Below, one piece after another: positions 50,287 to 59,999 of a DNA stretch of 60,000 bases (position 1 is the first letter of the stretch; each line of letters begins with the position of its first letter). Source of the stretch: Strigamia acuminata (Eukaryota > Arthropoda > Chilopoda > Geophilomorpha > Linotaeniidae); NCBI GenBank assembly GCA_949358305.1, contig OX442324.1, positions 9,275,601 to 9,335,600 of the forward strand, given 5' to 3'. The notes under the pieces are model-generated. The model did no database searches and was not told the DNA's origin. It worked only from the letters and a program-made list of their open reading frames with translations. Both the position numbers and the translations under genes were made by a program.

Positions 50287-53200
50287 TTATGCTCGGAAGA
50301 TCTTCGAAATCAATGATCGTAAACGTTCCGAAGATAGCCACTTTGTGAATATGTCGGCGGTATTAGCTTCGCCGGCTACCTTTCGAAGATCGAAGACTCC
50401 CGCAGTAAACCACTCCCTGAGCCAGTGAAACTTCACGCGAATATGCTTCGTCTTCGCGTTCTCGATATCATTAGATGTGAATTGAATCGAGGCCAGGGCG
50501 TCCGAATACACGATAGGTCGGGATAGACGATTGAGAATCGGGAATTCGGTGTACACGCTGTCGAGCCAGAAAATCTCCTTCACGCACTCAACCAGGGCGA
50601 TAAATTCAGCTTCCATGGTTGAGCACGCTACGGTCGACTGTTTGCGACAGGACCAGCCAATAGGGACATTTCCAACGTATACGATGTATCCTCCGAAGCT
50701 CAATGATGTCTCCGGATCGCTTGCCCACGACGCGTCGGTAAATGCAGATAGTTGACTAGAAGAGCAACCGGATAACTCGATGCAAAGCTCCGCAGTGTTT
50801 GCCACGTACTGCAGAACCTGTAACAGGGCGCGGATGTGGGTTCGATTATAGCACGTGTTGTACTGTGCCAAAGCGATGACGGAATAGAGTATGTCGGGAC
50901 GAGTTCTCGATGCCAAAAACAGAAGTGAACCGATTAGAGATCGGTATGGAAAATCTTCCAAGTTTTCGGTCGATCCTCTAACGAGTGTCGTTCCCGGGGT
51001 CACTGGTGTCTTGACGAGATTATTGGTCGACGCCCCGAATTTCTTAACCAGTTTGGCGATATAAGCACGTTGCGTTATGAACGTGCGTCCGGCGTCGCGG
51101 ATAAACTCGACGCCTAATAACTTCGTGATTGGACCGAGGTTGACTATATCGAATTTCGAAGAGATGAGACGGATTAGCTGATTAAAAACGCTGTCGGACG
51201 CGTAAAACACGACGATATCGTCCACGTAGACCAGCATAACAGCTGTATTCCCGAACACGTAAACACAATTACATGCTGGCAGTCTTCGAAATCCGAGGGC
51301 CCGAAGTGTCTCGTCAAGTTTCTCGAACCATTGTCTCCCGGATTGGTGGAGGCCGTAAAGCGATTTGAGAAGAAGCCACACGTTATTTGGATCAGTGCAT
51401 GTGGCACCTGCAGGGATTCTCATGTATACGTTATGCTTTAATTCCCCGTACAGGTACGCACCTTTCACGTCGAGGTGGGCGTCCTGCCAACCACGCAATA
51501 CGACGAGAAGACAGAAAAACAGACGGATCAATATGAAGTTCACGACTGGGCTAAACACCTCATCAAAATCGACTCCGAGGGTTTGATAAAAACCTTGTGC
51601 TACTAAGCGTGCTCGGTATCGGGTGACGGTTCCGGCTGCATCGGTTTTGAGTTTAAAAATCCACTTGCAGCCAAGAATAGTGGTGTCGGGTGGTCGGGGA
51701 ACTTCTTTATAGATTTCTCGCTCTTTGAACATATCGAGTTCCTCTCCGATTGCTTCACGCCATTTCGGAGCGTCGTTGAACTTGGGAATTTCGGCGAATG
51801 AAGCCGGCTCGGTTCGGCACAGATGAGCCGCATGACGAACGCCCGGAAGAGTTGGCAATTTGTGTTCGAGATTACCGAAGAAAAACAGTCCGGGGTCGTA
51901 ATCAATATTGTTCAACATACAATACTCCTCGATGTCGTGATAAGATCTTAGACGGATCTTCGGAGTTGGAAAATAATAGACATCAATTAAGATCTTCCCG
52001 GGTTTTTGATCCTTTCTCAGGTGTTCCTCGCGTACCCATTCACGGCACTCGCCATCTCCACCGACGAATCGCCACTTATGAGTAGTGTGGCGCGCAGTCG
52101 CTGGTGAATTGGGATCGGGGTCGAAAATTTGCAACCCTTGCGCAGCCTGATCATCAACACGTTGCTGACGACGCGTCGTAATAAATCTCGGCGTCGGTAC
52201 CGGTGTTTCACGGGGAAGAGAAGGCGCTGCCGATCGCTGAGGTGATGGCGGAGCGGATGTACGAGGAGTTGTCGGAGGCGATGGTCGTGCCGATTGTTCC
52301 GCTGACGCATCAACGTGTTCGGATGTTTCCGGATAAATTGACAATTCGTCCATCTCTCGGATGTCGTGGTCCGTATCACGTTCCTCTTCATATGAAATAT
52401 GATGGGATTGTCGAAGAGACGCAGAACCCGGAGGTAAGGTCGCACATAAATCCAGCAATGCCCGTTCCGGAGTTGTCGGTGGTGGTATGTGGATGTGCGG
52501 AAAAGCCAGAGGCGTGTGCATCGAAGCGGATGCCGTCGACACACGTTCGGAATCGTTCGCAGAATGTTCTGACGCCTCGGAATCAGATCCTTTCGGCCAC
52601 TGATGGTAATGTAGGTTATCATCAAATGTAACGGTTTGCTGTCCGGGACCAGTAAACGATTGTTGCGGCTGCTGCGTCGAAATTTTGATGGATTTCCGAT
52701 ACGACTGCCGCTCATCGATCTTAACGTGAATAGATTCGTAGACTTGGTTGTCAGTTGGGTTCCAAATTCTGTATCCACGGGTCCCTGAAGCGTAGCCGAC
52801 TAAATATCCCTCCCAGGCCCGCGGATCCAGCTTCTTGCGTCCTGGTGCGGTGTAGTGCACCCAGCACTTGGAACCGACTTTTCGTAGATGTCGTAACGAA
52901 AGGGCTCTCTGTCGCCAAAGGATATACGGAACTTGATTGTTAAGTCGAGAATGAGGGCTCCGATTCTTGATGTAGGCAAACGTGACCGCTAGCTCGGCCC
53001 AGAGCGCCTCCGGCAACTTAGTCTCGGATAAGACTGCACGAAAGTTGTCGGCCATTGTCCGGTTTATGCGCTCGGCCGTGCCGTTCATCTGTGGTGACGA
53101 CGGATTTGTCCGTTGACCTTGGATGCCCTTGGCTTGTAGATATCGGAGAAACTCGTTTGACATAAACTCTCCGCCTCGATCAGTCCGAATCGCTTTTATT

Positions 53201-55290
53201 TGCGTGTCCTGGATTCTCTCAACTCGAGCAACGAAGTCCTTAAAGGTTGCGAAAACCTGCGATTTCTGGGCTAGCGGTATAATCCAGCAATAGCGTGTTG
53301 CGTCGTCGATGACGGTAAGGACAAAACGTGCTCCTCCAAACGATGGAACTGGGGCTGGCCCCCAAATATCCATGTGGAGAAGGTCCAAAGGCTTCGTAGT
53401 CGAGGGATTAGGATCAGGCTTATGAGAAGCTTTTGTCGATTTGGCTATTCTGCAGTCGTTGCAGGCCAATTCCCTGCTCACTTCCCCTGGTGACATTCCG
53501 TAAACTTGGTCGTTTGCGGCCAATAGCTTCATTCCATTCGTATGAAGGTGGCCAAGACGGCTATGCCATAAGCCGGTGGCGTCCTTGACGGAGGCTGGAT
53601 TGGCGATGACCTTCTTTTTAGGTTGAGACGGGTTGCCAAGGGGAGGAAAGGAATTTGCATTTGGAATTGCAATAGGAGTTGCCGTTGGGATTGACTGTAG
53701 GGCATTCGCATAGGAAGGAAGGGTGGTCAAATCGTTGTGGATTTGAGTAGGGATAGGAGGAGGAATCGGATTGGTTGGAATGGGAGCTTGTTGGACGGGA
53801 ATTTGCTTCACGGGTTCAACTAGCGGCATTTCAATCCGAAAATCCGTAATTTCTCGTTGCTGTCCTTTTCCCTTTTTCGGTTTGGGAATTTTAATGAAAT
53901 CCTCTTCCGTAGTCACGTACATTTGCGGCGGTAGCGTTGGAGTCGGTTGTACAGTGGGAGAAACCGTTGTCGCAAATGTCGGATTTGTACACAAACCGTC
54001 CACATAATAAAGACCTCCTCTCTCCTTTGCACGAATAAGAGGGCTGCGAATGTCCGATTCGTAAACATGTATCTCACTATTGAAAATGTGGATATGATGT
54101 CGCGCCTTGTCTATCTTCGAAACCGAAATCAAGTTTGCCTCGAAATTCGGCGCGTAAAGGACGTTTGTTAAATTCACGGTGCACCGGGTCTTATCGATCG
54201 CCATTAGCAAACGAACCGTTCCTTTTCCCGTCACTTGGGACTTTCCCTGTCCCAACTCGATGTCGAATGGAATGACATCGGTGAACTCGGTGAAACCGGC
54301 ACGCACGTGAGATACGTGATCTGTAGCGCCGCAATCCAGAATCCACTCATTGGATTGCATAAAATGAGCGACTGGACGTTGGATAACCTGCGGCGCATTG
54401 ACAAAATATGTCCCCTCTCGGTGTGGATGCGAGCTTTCTCGGGGACGCGCGTTGTTGGCCTTCGCAGCAGCGTTCTTGTTGCGCCGGCGACTCTTGCTCC
54501 GAGAATTACGTTGGAGTGAAACCGTAGGTTGTCCCTGTTGTTGACGGGGTGGACGTGGACATCGGTTCGCGTAATGTCCGAGCTGGTCGCAATTAAAACA
54601 CTTCACTGTCGAGATATCACGAGGTCCGGATTTATTTCGGGGTCGGAATTGTCCCTTCATAGACGTGTGAGCTGATGATTGGCTCGTTCCGAGCAACCCG
54701 ATGGATTTGAGCCGCATGTGCTCGGAAATCAGCTGCTCGGCGACATCCTTCGGCGTGAATTGGGGATCCGGCCAGTGGTATATGGCAAATGTTGCCTGAG
54801 CATATTCAGGCGGCAGACACTTCAAATACTGGTATGCGTGGTGAACCGGGCTAATAATCTCGTTGACATCGCTTAGTTGCCGCACGTAATTGTCGACGCG
54901 GGCAATGAAGTCCGGCATATCTTCGCCAGGTTGGAGTTGGAGGCTGAGAAACTCCCAGCGCATCGCCGCTTGACGGGCTCTAGAGCTGGGTGCGTAGGTT
55001 TTCGCCAACTTGTCCCACGCCTCCTTTGGCGTGTTACAGGTTTCCAAAACTGTACGCTTGGCGGGGCTCACATGGATGTATATGTGGCCTAGGGCCTTGT
55101 CCTTCTTCACCATAAAGCGATCAAGTTCTTTTGGCGTCAGGGTGGCAATGTGCTCTGCCTCCTTATCCTCCGTTACGTGACGCCAAAGCCCTTCCGATTT
55201 TAAGAGAAACTGCATCGACAATCGCCATTGTTCATAATTGTCGACACCGAGAACCGGAATTAAACTGTTCGAGTTGGCCGCTTTCTGCAT
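50287..55290 (-). CDS. gag-pol: Copia-C Gag-Pol polyprotein (1667 aa)
   Basis: A complete copia polyprotein from ATG 55290 (MQKAANSNS). Gag at 1-300 with the NYEQWRLSMQFLLKSEGLW block and knuckle CFNCDQLGHYANRC (231-244); an Arg/Lys/Ser-rich stretch (250-275); retropepsin D319 (WILDCGATDHVSHV); integrase HHCC (LWHSRLGHLHTNGM, CNDCRIAKS) and DDE (HMDIWGPA, RTDRGGEF, NGTAERINR); a Ser/Thr/Pro-rich linker; RT (LVAQGFYQTLGVDF, YGLHQSGRQWFEKL, YVDD at 1355-1358); RNase H (FTDASWASD, CSTMEAEFIAL, TKHIRVKFHWLRE). The start is supported by Copia-A sharing it. All catalytic residues are present and no lesions were seen. A reference for the broken Copia-A and D copies. Confidence 0.96.
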   Translation of the reverse strand: MQKAANSNSLIPVLGVDNYEQWRLSMQFLLKSEGLWRHVTEDKEAEHIATLTPKELDRFMVKKDKALGHIYIHVSPAKRTVLETCNTPKEAWDKLAKTYAPSSRARQAAMRWEFLSLQLQPGEDMPDFIARVDNYVRQLSDVNEIISPVHHAYQYLKCLPPEYAQATFAIYHWPDPQFTPKDVAEQLISEHMRLKSIGLLGTSQSSAHTSMKGQFRPRNKSGPRDISTVKCFNCDQLGHYANRCPRPPRQQQGQPTVSLQRNSRSKSRRRNKNAAAKANNARPRESSHPHREGTYFVNAPQVIQRPVAHFMQSNEWILDCGATDHVSHVRAGFTEFTDVIPFDIELGQGKSQVTGKGTVRLLMAIDKTRCTVNLTNVLYAPNFEANLISVSKIDKARHHIHIFNSEIHVYESDIRSPLIRAKERGGLYYVDGLCTNPTFATTVSPTVQPTPTLPPQMYVTTEEDFIKIPKPKKGKGQQREITDFRIEMPLVEPVKQIPVQQAPIPTNPIPPPIPTQIHNDLTTLPSYANALQSIPTATPIAIPNANSFPPLGNPSQPKKKVIANPASVKDATGLWHSRLGHLHTNGMKLLAANDQVYGMSPGEVSRELACNDCRIAKSTKASHKPDPNPSTTKPLDLLHMDIWGPAPVPSFGGARFVLTVIDDATRYCWIIPLAQKSQVFATFKDFVARVERIQDTQIKAIRTDRGGEFMSNEFLRYLQAKGIQGQRTNPSSPQMNGTAERINRTMADNFRAVLSETKLPEALWAELAVTFAYIKNRSPHSRLNNQVPYILWRQRALSLRHLRKVGSKCWVHYTAPGRKKLDPRAWEGYLVGYASGTRGYRIWNPTDNQVYESIHVKIDERQSYRKSIKISTQQPQQSFTGPGQQTVTFDDNLHYHQWPKGSDSEASEHSANDSERVSTASASMHTPLAFPHIHIPPPTTPERALLDLCATLPPGSASLRQSHHISYEEERDTDHDIREMDELSIYPETSEHVDASAEQSARPSPPTTPRTSAPPSPQRSAAPSLPRETPVPTPRFITTRRQQRVDDQAAQGLQIFDPDPNSPATARHTTHKWRFVGGDGECREWVREEHLRKDQKPGKILIDVYYFPTPKIRLRSYHDIEEYCMLNNIDYDPGLFFFGNLEHKLPTLPGVRHAAHLCRTEPASFAEIPKFNDAPKWREAIGEELDMFKEREIYKEVPRPPDTTILGCKWIFKLKTDAAGTVTRYRARLVAQGFYQTLGVDFDEVFSPVVNFILIRLFFCLLVVLRGWQDAHLDVKGAYLYGELKHNVYMRIPAGATCTDPNNVWLLLKSLYGLHQSGRQWFEKLDETLRALGFRRLPACNCVYVFGNTAVMLVYVDDIVVFYASDSVFNQLIRLISSKFDIVNLGPITKLLGVEFIRDAGRTFITQRAYIAKLVKKFGASTNNLVKTPVTPGTTLVRGSTENLEDFPYRSLIGSLLFLASRTRPDILYSVIALAQYNTCYNRTHIRALLQVLQYVANTAELCIELSGCSSSQLSAFTDASWASDPETSLSFGGYIVYVGNVPIGWSCRKQSTVACSTMEAEFIALVECVKEIFWLDSVYTEFPILNRLSRPIVYSDALASIQFTSNDIENAKTKHIRVKFHWLREWFTAGVFDLRKVAGEANTADIFTKWLSSERLRSLISKIFRA

Positions 55291-56198
55291 CGTAGATCGA
55301 TTCGCGAAGAGCGTAACACAACGCGAAAATCACACTGACTCAGAGAGAGGCGCTGAAATGTCGCATAAGATTGGAGCACTTTTCACAATTTTCACAATTC
55401 GGAGCACTTCACTGCACGGTTCCCTCGGTGTTCGAGGCGAAAACCACAAATTGGGCAATTCCTTCTGAAGGAATCAAATAACCTCCGGTTGCCAGTCTGA
55501 GAGGGTCCGATCGGCTTCCTGGAGCCGCGGGAAACCTCACTTGTACCACGACAAGCACAACCGGAGAATACGTGTAAGCTTGACCGGACTCGATCCAAGG
55601 GCAAACACGATTCTAAAGGAACCCCCAAAAGCCTTAATAATATCTTAAAATTAACAATAGTATTTCGACAGAAGGAGAAATAGGTGAATCGATCGCGGTT
55701 GCGATCCTCGTGCAAATGAAGGCACGGCGCAGTTTTCTCGAAAAACTGGAAAAAGCGCAAATTCGGATTGAAAAATCCGAATTTCTTCTCGATAAATCGA
55801 GGCTCTTCGTCCGGAAAATAATAGATCGACGATACTGTGCATACGCCGGGGTATACACAGCGGAATTCGATCCGTTTCTCGTTGAAAAACGTCGCTTCGA
55901 CGTTGGCGAAGCGAAAATCGACGTGAAATCTGCAAAAAGAAAGAATTTCTCTCGAAATTCGCGAATCCCGCGGAATTTCGGAGAAAATTAGACAAATAAT
56001 GGTGTGATTGACGACCCTGGTCGTCTGTGAACGTCGATAAAACGTCGGCGTCGCAGGCGAGACGAAAATCGAGACAAAATGGCCGCCGAAAATCTGAAAA
56101 TAAAAATATCGGCGCAAATTCGCGAATTTCGCGAAAAAACGTCGATAAATTAGGCGAATGGAGTGGTTGTTTAACCAACAACCATCCTCTGCTACCAA
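55291..56198 (-). promoter_or_regulatory. Copia-C untranslated leader
   Basis: A 0.9 kb non-coding leader with the primer-binding site complement at 56187-56197, one base from the LTR. Parts resemble the Copia-A leader, e.g. CTCGAAAAA-C-GGAAAAAGCGCAA near 55737 (plus) versus 38350, and a GATACTGTGCATAC-CCGGGGTAT block near 55835 versus 38466. The long minus-strand open frame here (to 56270) has no homology to known products that I can see and is not called. Confidence 0.65.
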
Positions 56199-56734
56199 TG
56201 TAGGCAGAGAATGCGCAAAATATCGGTGTAAACCGATTGAAAGCGTGAATTGGCGCTGTGCGACCCGCACAGACGTTAACGATACGACGCGTATCGTTTC
56301 GGAAATGCGCGCGGCCTAATGCCGCTTATATGCGCTAGCAAGAAGCACTAAAGGTGCTTTAAATCAAACACAATGAGTAAAACAATAAAAACGGTTTAAT
56401 TAAATAGTAATACATTACAAATAGGTATCCAAACAGGTGGGAAAGCAGCTAAGTCATACACGGCTGTGTATGACGCCATCTTGGATGAAAAAGCAATGGG
56501 TAGTGGCACCTAGTGCCGGGAATTTACATTAAGTTTGAACAAATCATTTGATAATAGGACAAATCCTAGCATAAAGTGATAAAAGTATGGAATTACATAC
56601 GGGACAGCGCAAAACGAATGGTAACATCGAAATCAATTAAATAATAACAAAGATGCGCTGTATACCTAAACACAAAGGGAAAACTAGGAAATAACAAATG
56701 TATTCATCGATACAAAATGGTCTTTTGACCAACA
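56199..56734 (-). repeat. Copia-C 5' LTR
   Basis: Second 536 bp LTR copy, followed by the AGAAC duplication (56735-56739) and the resumed Copia-D pol. Confidence 0.96.
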
Positions 56735-56941
56735 AGAACACCACATGCCATATGCTCCGCCATCGCCTCCTCGTGTCCACATGTGTTTTCGGGAACCGGC
56801 CACATACGCCGAAACTGTGAAATTGCCCGAAGCACCGAAATGGACCGAAGCAATCGACAAGGAACTTTCGACTTTCAAGCAACGAGACGTTTATAAGGAG
56901 GTTCCGAGACCCCCTGACAAGACTGTGCTCGGTTGCAAATG
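56735..56941 (+). pseudogene. pol: Copia-D pol continuation (start of RT)
   Basis: Resumes Copia-D after Copia-C: HHMPYAPPSPP, MCFREPATYAE, EAPKWTEAIDKELSTFKQRDVYKEVPRPPDKTVLGCK. It aligns with the segment of Copia-C leading into RT (APKWREAIGEELDMFKEREIYKEVPRPPD). It is open and cut off at 56941 by the TGTGACT end of element E; in Copia-C the next residues are WIFKLK. No later part of Copia-D is in the window. Confidence 0.88.
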
Positions 56942-57523
56942 TGTGACTGCTATGGTCTCGCCAGTGTTGTCAGGGGACTGATAACACTGGGTAGGGACGC
57001 ATACTTCACGTAAATAACGGGGAATCCCACAATATTGGTTGGTTGGCCTTTATTGTGTTGTCTAGGGGTATGGGGAATCCCGTTACCCGTTGCAGGGGTG
57101 CCACGAAGGCACGCCGCACCGGCAACCGACCCGTCACACACTGGGCGCGAGCCCAATGGGTGACGTGGTCGGTTCAACGTTACATTCATGCTGTACTTAC
57201 CTACAGCCCGCAGTGACCACTCATGGAGGCTGTATTGGGTGGCAAACCCAGATACTGAGCATCACTGTGGTGAATGGGAAGGAGTGCAGAGTCCTCTCAG
57301 CCGGGACACGTCTTGTCCCCTCGTCTACTACAACACCCTGGAACTCTGTCAACACACGACCGTCCTGGTCGGTGTCCGCACTCTCTCTCGACAACTCCTC
57401 CCCACACCACTCAGCTCCCTCCTTCCCCCGGGCTAGATCACCTTGCCCAATCAGGGGGTGATCTTGGGGCCGTATGGCGGTGTGTGGCAGTGACGTAGGT
57501 CACCCCAGGTGGCCTGACGGTCA
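56942..57523 (-). repeat. Element E, 3' LTR (unpaired, minus strand)
   Basis: A 582 bp GC-rich block with ends TGTGACTGC...GGTCACA (inverted TGTGAC/GTCACA). On the left it breaks the Copia-D reading frame. On the right it is followed by TCTCCCCCCCTCC (57524-57536), the complement of a polypurine tract, so this is the 3' LTR of a minus-strand element. AATAAA on the minus strand lies at about 57050. The partner LTR is outside the window. Confidence 0.72.
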
Positions 57524-57821
57524 CATCTCCCCCCCTCCGAAAAAGGTAAGGAACACAGGGGCCACACACAACACCAACGGGGCCATGCGAACCGAGGCAA
57601 ACACAACACGAGACTTCCTTTGCCGAATGCGGACTGGTGCCGTTGGTTCGAAAGTTACGGCACCGTCGTGCATCGGGCTAGCGGTTTGTGTCACTCGTCC
57701 GGAGACTGCAGCACCGCCCGCCCCTGATGGCAGCAACACGGGACAACGGAACTCACCCAAGCCTAGATTGGCCGAAAACAAAAATCAACTATTGAAAATT
57801 ATACAAATTTTAAAAAACAAT
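57524..57821 (-). other. Element E internal sequence, 3' end
   Basis: About 300 bp between the E LTR and the TGTGACG end of element F. It starts with the PPT complement. A short minus-strand frame (to about 57781) shows no motif I recognise, so I do not call it as a gene. Confidence 0.4.
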
Positions 57822-59359
57822 TGTGACGATTGACTTTGCGAGATAAAATTGCTAGAGAATTAGAGCGAGAACCTTGTGTGAAAGTGTAAAATACGGAGGC
57901 TTGTGATTTCTCAAATCATATGACAATTTATTCCGGTTTGAACTTATATAAATACTAGACCGACAAATGGTCGAAATTCTGCAAGTTAAACTATACAATC
58001 GGTCGGCGAAAGCCCTATAATAATATCACTTGCGGTTTTCAGTCGGGCAACAAGAATGTGTATCGGTCTTATTGTCGGGACGTAAAAGATGTCGTCTTAG
58101 TATGGATTCGAATGGTTTCTACATCTAACTGGTTCCGGTTCGGTTCTGAAAGGTGTGTAATGGTTAGGCTTAGAATTATATCCGAGAGGTGCGGTTGACT
58201 TTTCTGCAGTCGTCACACTTGTAATTATTATATGGATAATAATTGCAAAGCGCGGTCATCAACATGACGAAATAAATTAAATAAATATTCATGTAAATTC
58301 GACAGAATTCCACATGATATTATATTCACGAAGCGGGATAAAATAACTGGAAAAATAAAGAATAAATTAAAATAGCGCCGAGCTATTTGTTGCCCCGAGT
58401 GCAATCAACATTTAAGCCTTTTTAAATGTTCCGTCAAAACCAACAACGAATTGAATCAGAAGTTTCTTGTAGGGAAAGGTTATCCATTACCGGGAAATTA
58501 CTCCACTCGGTTCTGGCTGGCGGGAGAGTAACCGGGAAATTACTCCACGTCGATTACCCAAATAATGCGTCTGTGAAATTGCAATATTCCACTCTAGATT
58601 CTACACTTATTTCTACAACGGAATGTTGGCATGAAGAGGCGGGAGTGTGTCTGTGGATCTTCGACCCACTCTAGATTCTTACACTAAATATCAAGTATTT
58701 CTTATCCGGCCTGTACTGAAATTCTGAGAATAAATGTTAAATTGATAAATGTTACTTTCCATAGCTACAGCTATCCATTGTCCCTAAGTACAACAAAGTG
58801 AACTAAATTCACCCAAGTGGCCCTAAGTCCACCAGACCCGGTTCAAGTGGCGTCAGGAACAGAACACCAACAAGAGAGCGAGCCATATATCCGGTTTACA
58901 CGGGAATATATACTCGTACTGGACAATAGGTTGATCATCGATCCAATGGGATCACTGGTCAGCTAAATTCTTCCAATACTAGGCTCTAGGAAGCGGATAG
59001 CCAGGACATAGTCCTCTACTAGGTCCGTTCCAGGAACTGGATACGCAGGACACATTTCGGATTAAGTCTTTTGACTGTAATCCGGAATTAGTCCAACTTC
59101 CAGTGGGTGGCGAGGGGTGAATATCAGATGTGAAATTTATACATAATTCAACAGAATTATGTAATAAACTAGTTAAAACAACATAAAATATATTAAATAA
59201 CTGTTTAGACTTGAAACAGACTAAAATATAAATAGTAATTTATATTTTAATTACTGAAAATAACCGAACTTCGAAATTACCGCTAAAACGTATCAGTGCC
59301 ATCTATTGACAGAATAATCGTTCTAAACTAGCAAAATACGCGACAGTGTAACCGTCACA
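57822..59359 (-). repeat. Element F, candidate 3' LTR (about 1.5 kb)
   Basis: Proposed from its ends only: TGTGACG at 57822 and CGTCACA ending at 59359 form an inverted pair, and the right end is followed by AGTCCCCCTT (59360-59369), the complement of an AAGGGGGACT polypurine tract. The length is at the high end for an LTR. It contains internal duplications: ACCGGGAAATTACTCCAC near 58489 and 58531, and CACTCTAGATTCT near 58589 and 58668. No partner LTR is in the window, so the identification is tentative. Confidence 0.45.
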
Positions 59360-59369
59360 AGTCCCCCTT

Positions 59370-59864
59370 AAATATATGCTAATATGAAGTATTTGCATAC
59401 TATTTAACATACATCTTTACAAGATTAAGGTTACACTGGCATCAGGAACATCTAGCTTCAATCCTAGGTAAGTAAAACTTATTTATACTTAAAATAAATC
59501 TCAACCTTAATCAAAAAATGCTTCAGAATTATTTATTAGAAAACAATTTCAATAAAATAAAACTCAAATCCTAATCTCTTTTATAGAATGGACTTATATC
59601 TATACCAGAGAAGAAGATAAACTTAAATAACATCAAAATTTGTATCATAAATGATTAATAAAGTTTGACAAATTATTTTACCTATGAAATGACAATTTCT
59701 TTTTGAAATGTAATTCACGCAAATAAACCTGTTACGAGTTAAAAGAGTTCCATAGTTAAGAATACATAAATTCCCAATAAGGAACAACTCACACAGATAA
59801 TTCAAAAGAATTAGCACATGTTAAAATTTTCGTGTATATCTACATAAATCCATCTAACCCTATT
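59370..59864 (-). other. Element F spacer between gag and 3' LTR
   Basis: About 500 bp of AT-rich sequence with no gene seen. In a normal LTR element pol would lie here; there is no RT, RNase H or integrase motif in any frame. Confidence 0.45.
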
Positions 59865-59999
59865 TTATTTAGATCTCTTATTAGAGTCTGAGCTAAGGGC
59901 AGATTGGTTAAATCTTTTATTTGGATTTGCTGAATCTGCTTTTCTGGCTAATTTTTTAGCTAAAGCTGGACATTCTTTTTTGAAATGTCCGGGCTTGTG
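59865..59999 (-). CDS. gag: Element F Gag, C-terminal end (partial)
   Basis: A minus-strand open frame entering from the right edge, reading the second half of a zinc knuckle, then a basic tail: HKPGHFKKECPALAKKLARK, followed by a Ser/Asn/Lys-rich end and TAA at 59865-59867. G-H-x3-x-C matches the GHFxxxC half of CCHC knuckles; the first two Cys would lie beyond 60000. This is the C-terminus of a Gag (gypsy or copia type cannot be told). Translation ends about 45 residues after the knuckle, with no pol fused or immediately following. Confidence 0.68.
   Translation of the reverse strand, partial: HKPGHFKKECPALAKKLARKADSANPNKRFNQSALSSDSNKRSK

Larger units (their letters stand above)
49541..56734 (-). 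mobile_element. Copia-C, intact copia element inserted in its relative Copia-D
   Basis: A 7.2 kb minus-strand element with 536 bp LTRs (49541-50076, 56199-56734; offset 6658, no difference seen), a 5 bp TSD, AGAAC (49536-49540, 56735-56739), and the initiator tRNA-Met type primer site (complement CTCTGCTACCA, 56187-56197). One uninterrupted Gag-Pol frame of 1667 codons. It is closely related to Copia-A and D but inserted head-on into Copia-D. It looks recent and possibly active. Confidence 0.96.
39583..56941 (+). mobile_element. Copia-D, plus-strand copia element carrying three insertions
   Basis: A copia element related to Copia-A and Copia-C. Visible parts: 5' LTR (39583-40124), primer-binding site (40127), leader (40125-40349 and 46057-46711), gag-pol (46808-49540), and a continuation at 56735-56941. 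Interruptions: the TIR element (40350-46056) in the leader, Copia-C (49541-56734, TSD AGAAC) in pol, and element E at 56942. The rest of RT, RNase H and the 3' LTR are right of the window or absent. Gag lacks most of the capsid and pol has a frameshift near 49515, so it is a defective copy. Confidence 0.88.

Noticed and set aside
55392-56270. 292-codon minus-strand frame in the Copia-C leader
   Set aside because: It covers leader plus LTR edge, has no motif, and the equivalent in Copia-A is broken, so it is probably chance.
57521-57781. 86-codon minus-strand frame in element E as a gene
   Set aside because: It runs into the LTR and shows no recognisable domain; short and GC-rich, so easily open by chance.
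58850-58875. TGGCGTCAGGAAC as a plus-strand primer-binding site
   Set aside because: No LTR end precedes it at the right distance, and the nearby gag is on the minus strand; a second similar motif at 59437 suggests an internal repeat.
59345-59439. TGTAACC...GGTTACA pair as a tiny transposon or a short LTR
   Set aside because: The polypurine complement and the longer TGTGACG/CGTCACA pairing explain the right boundary better; the 7 bp inverted repeat may be chance.
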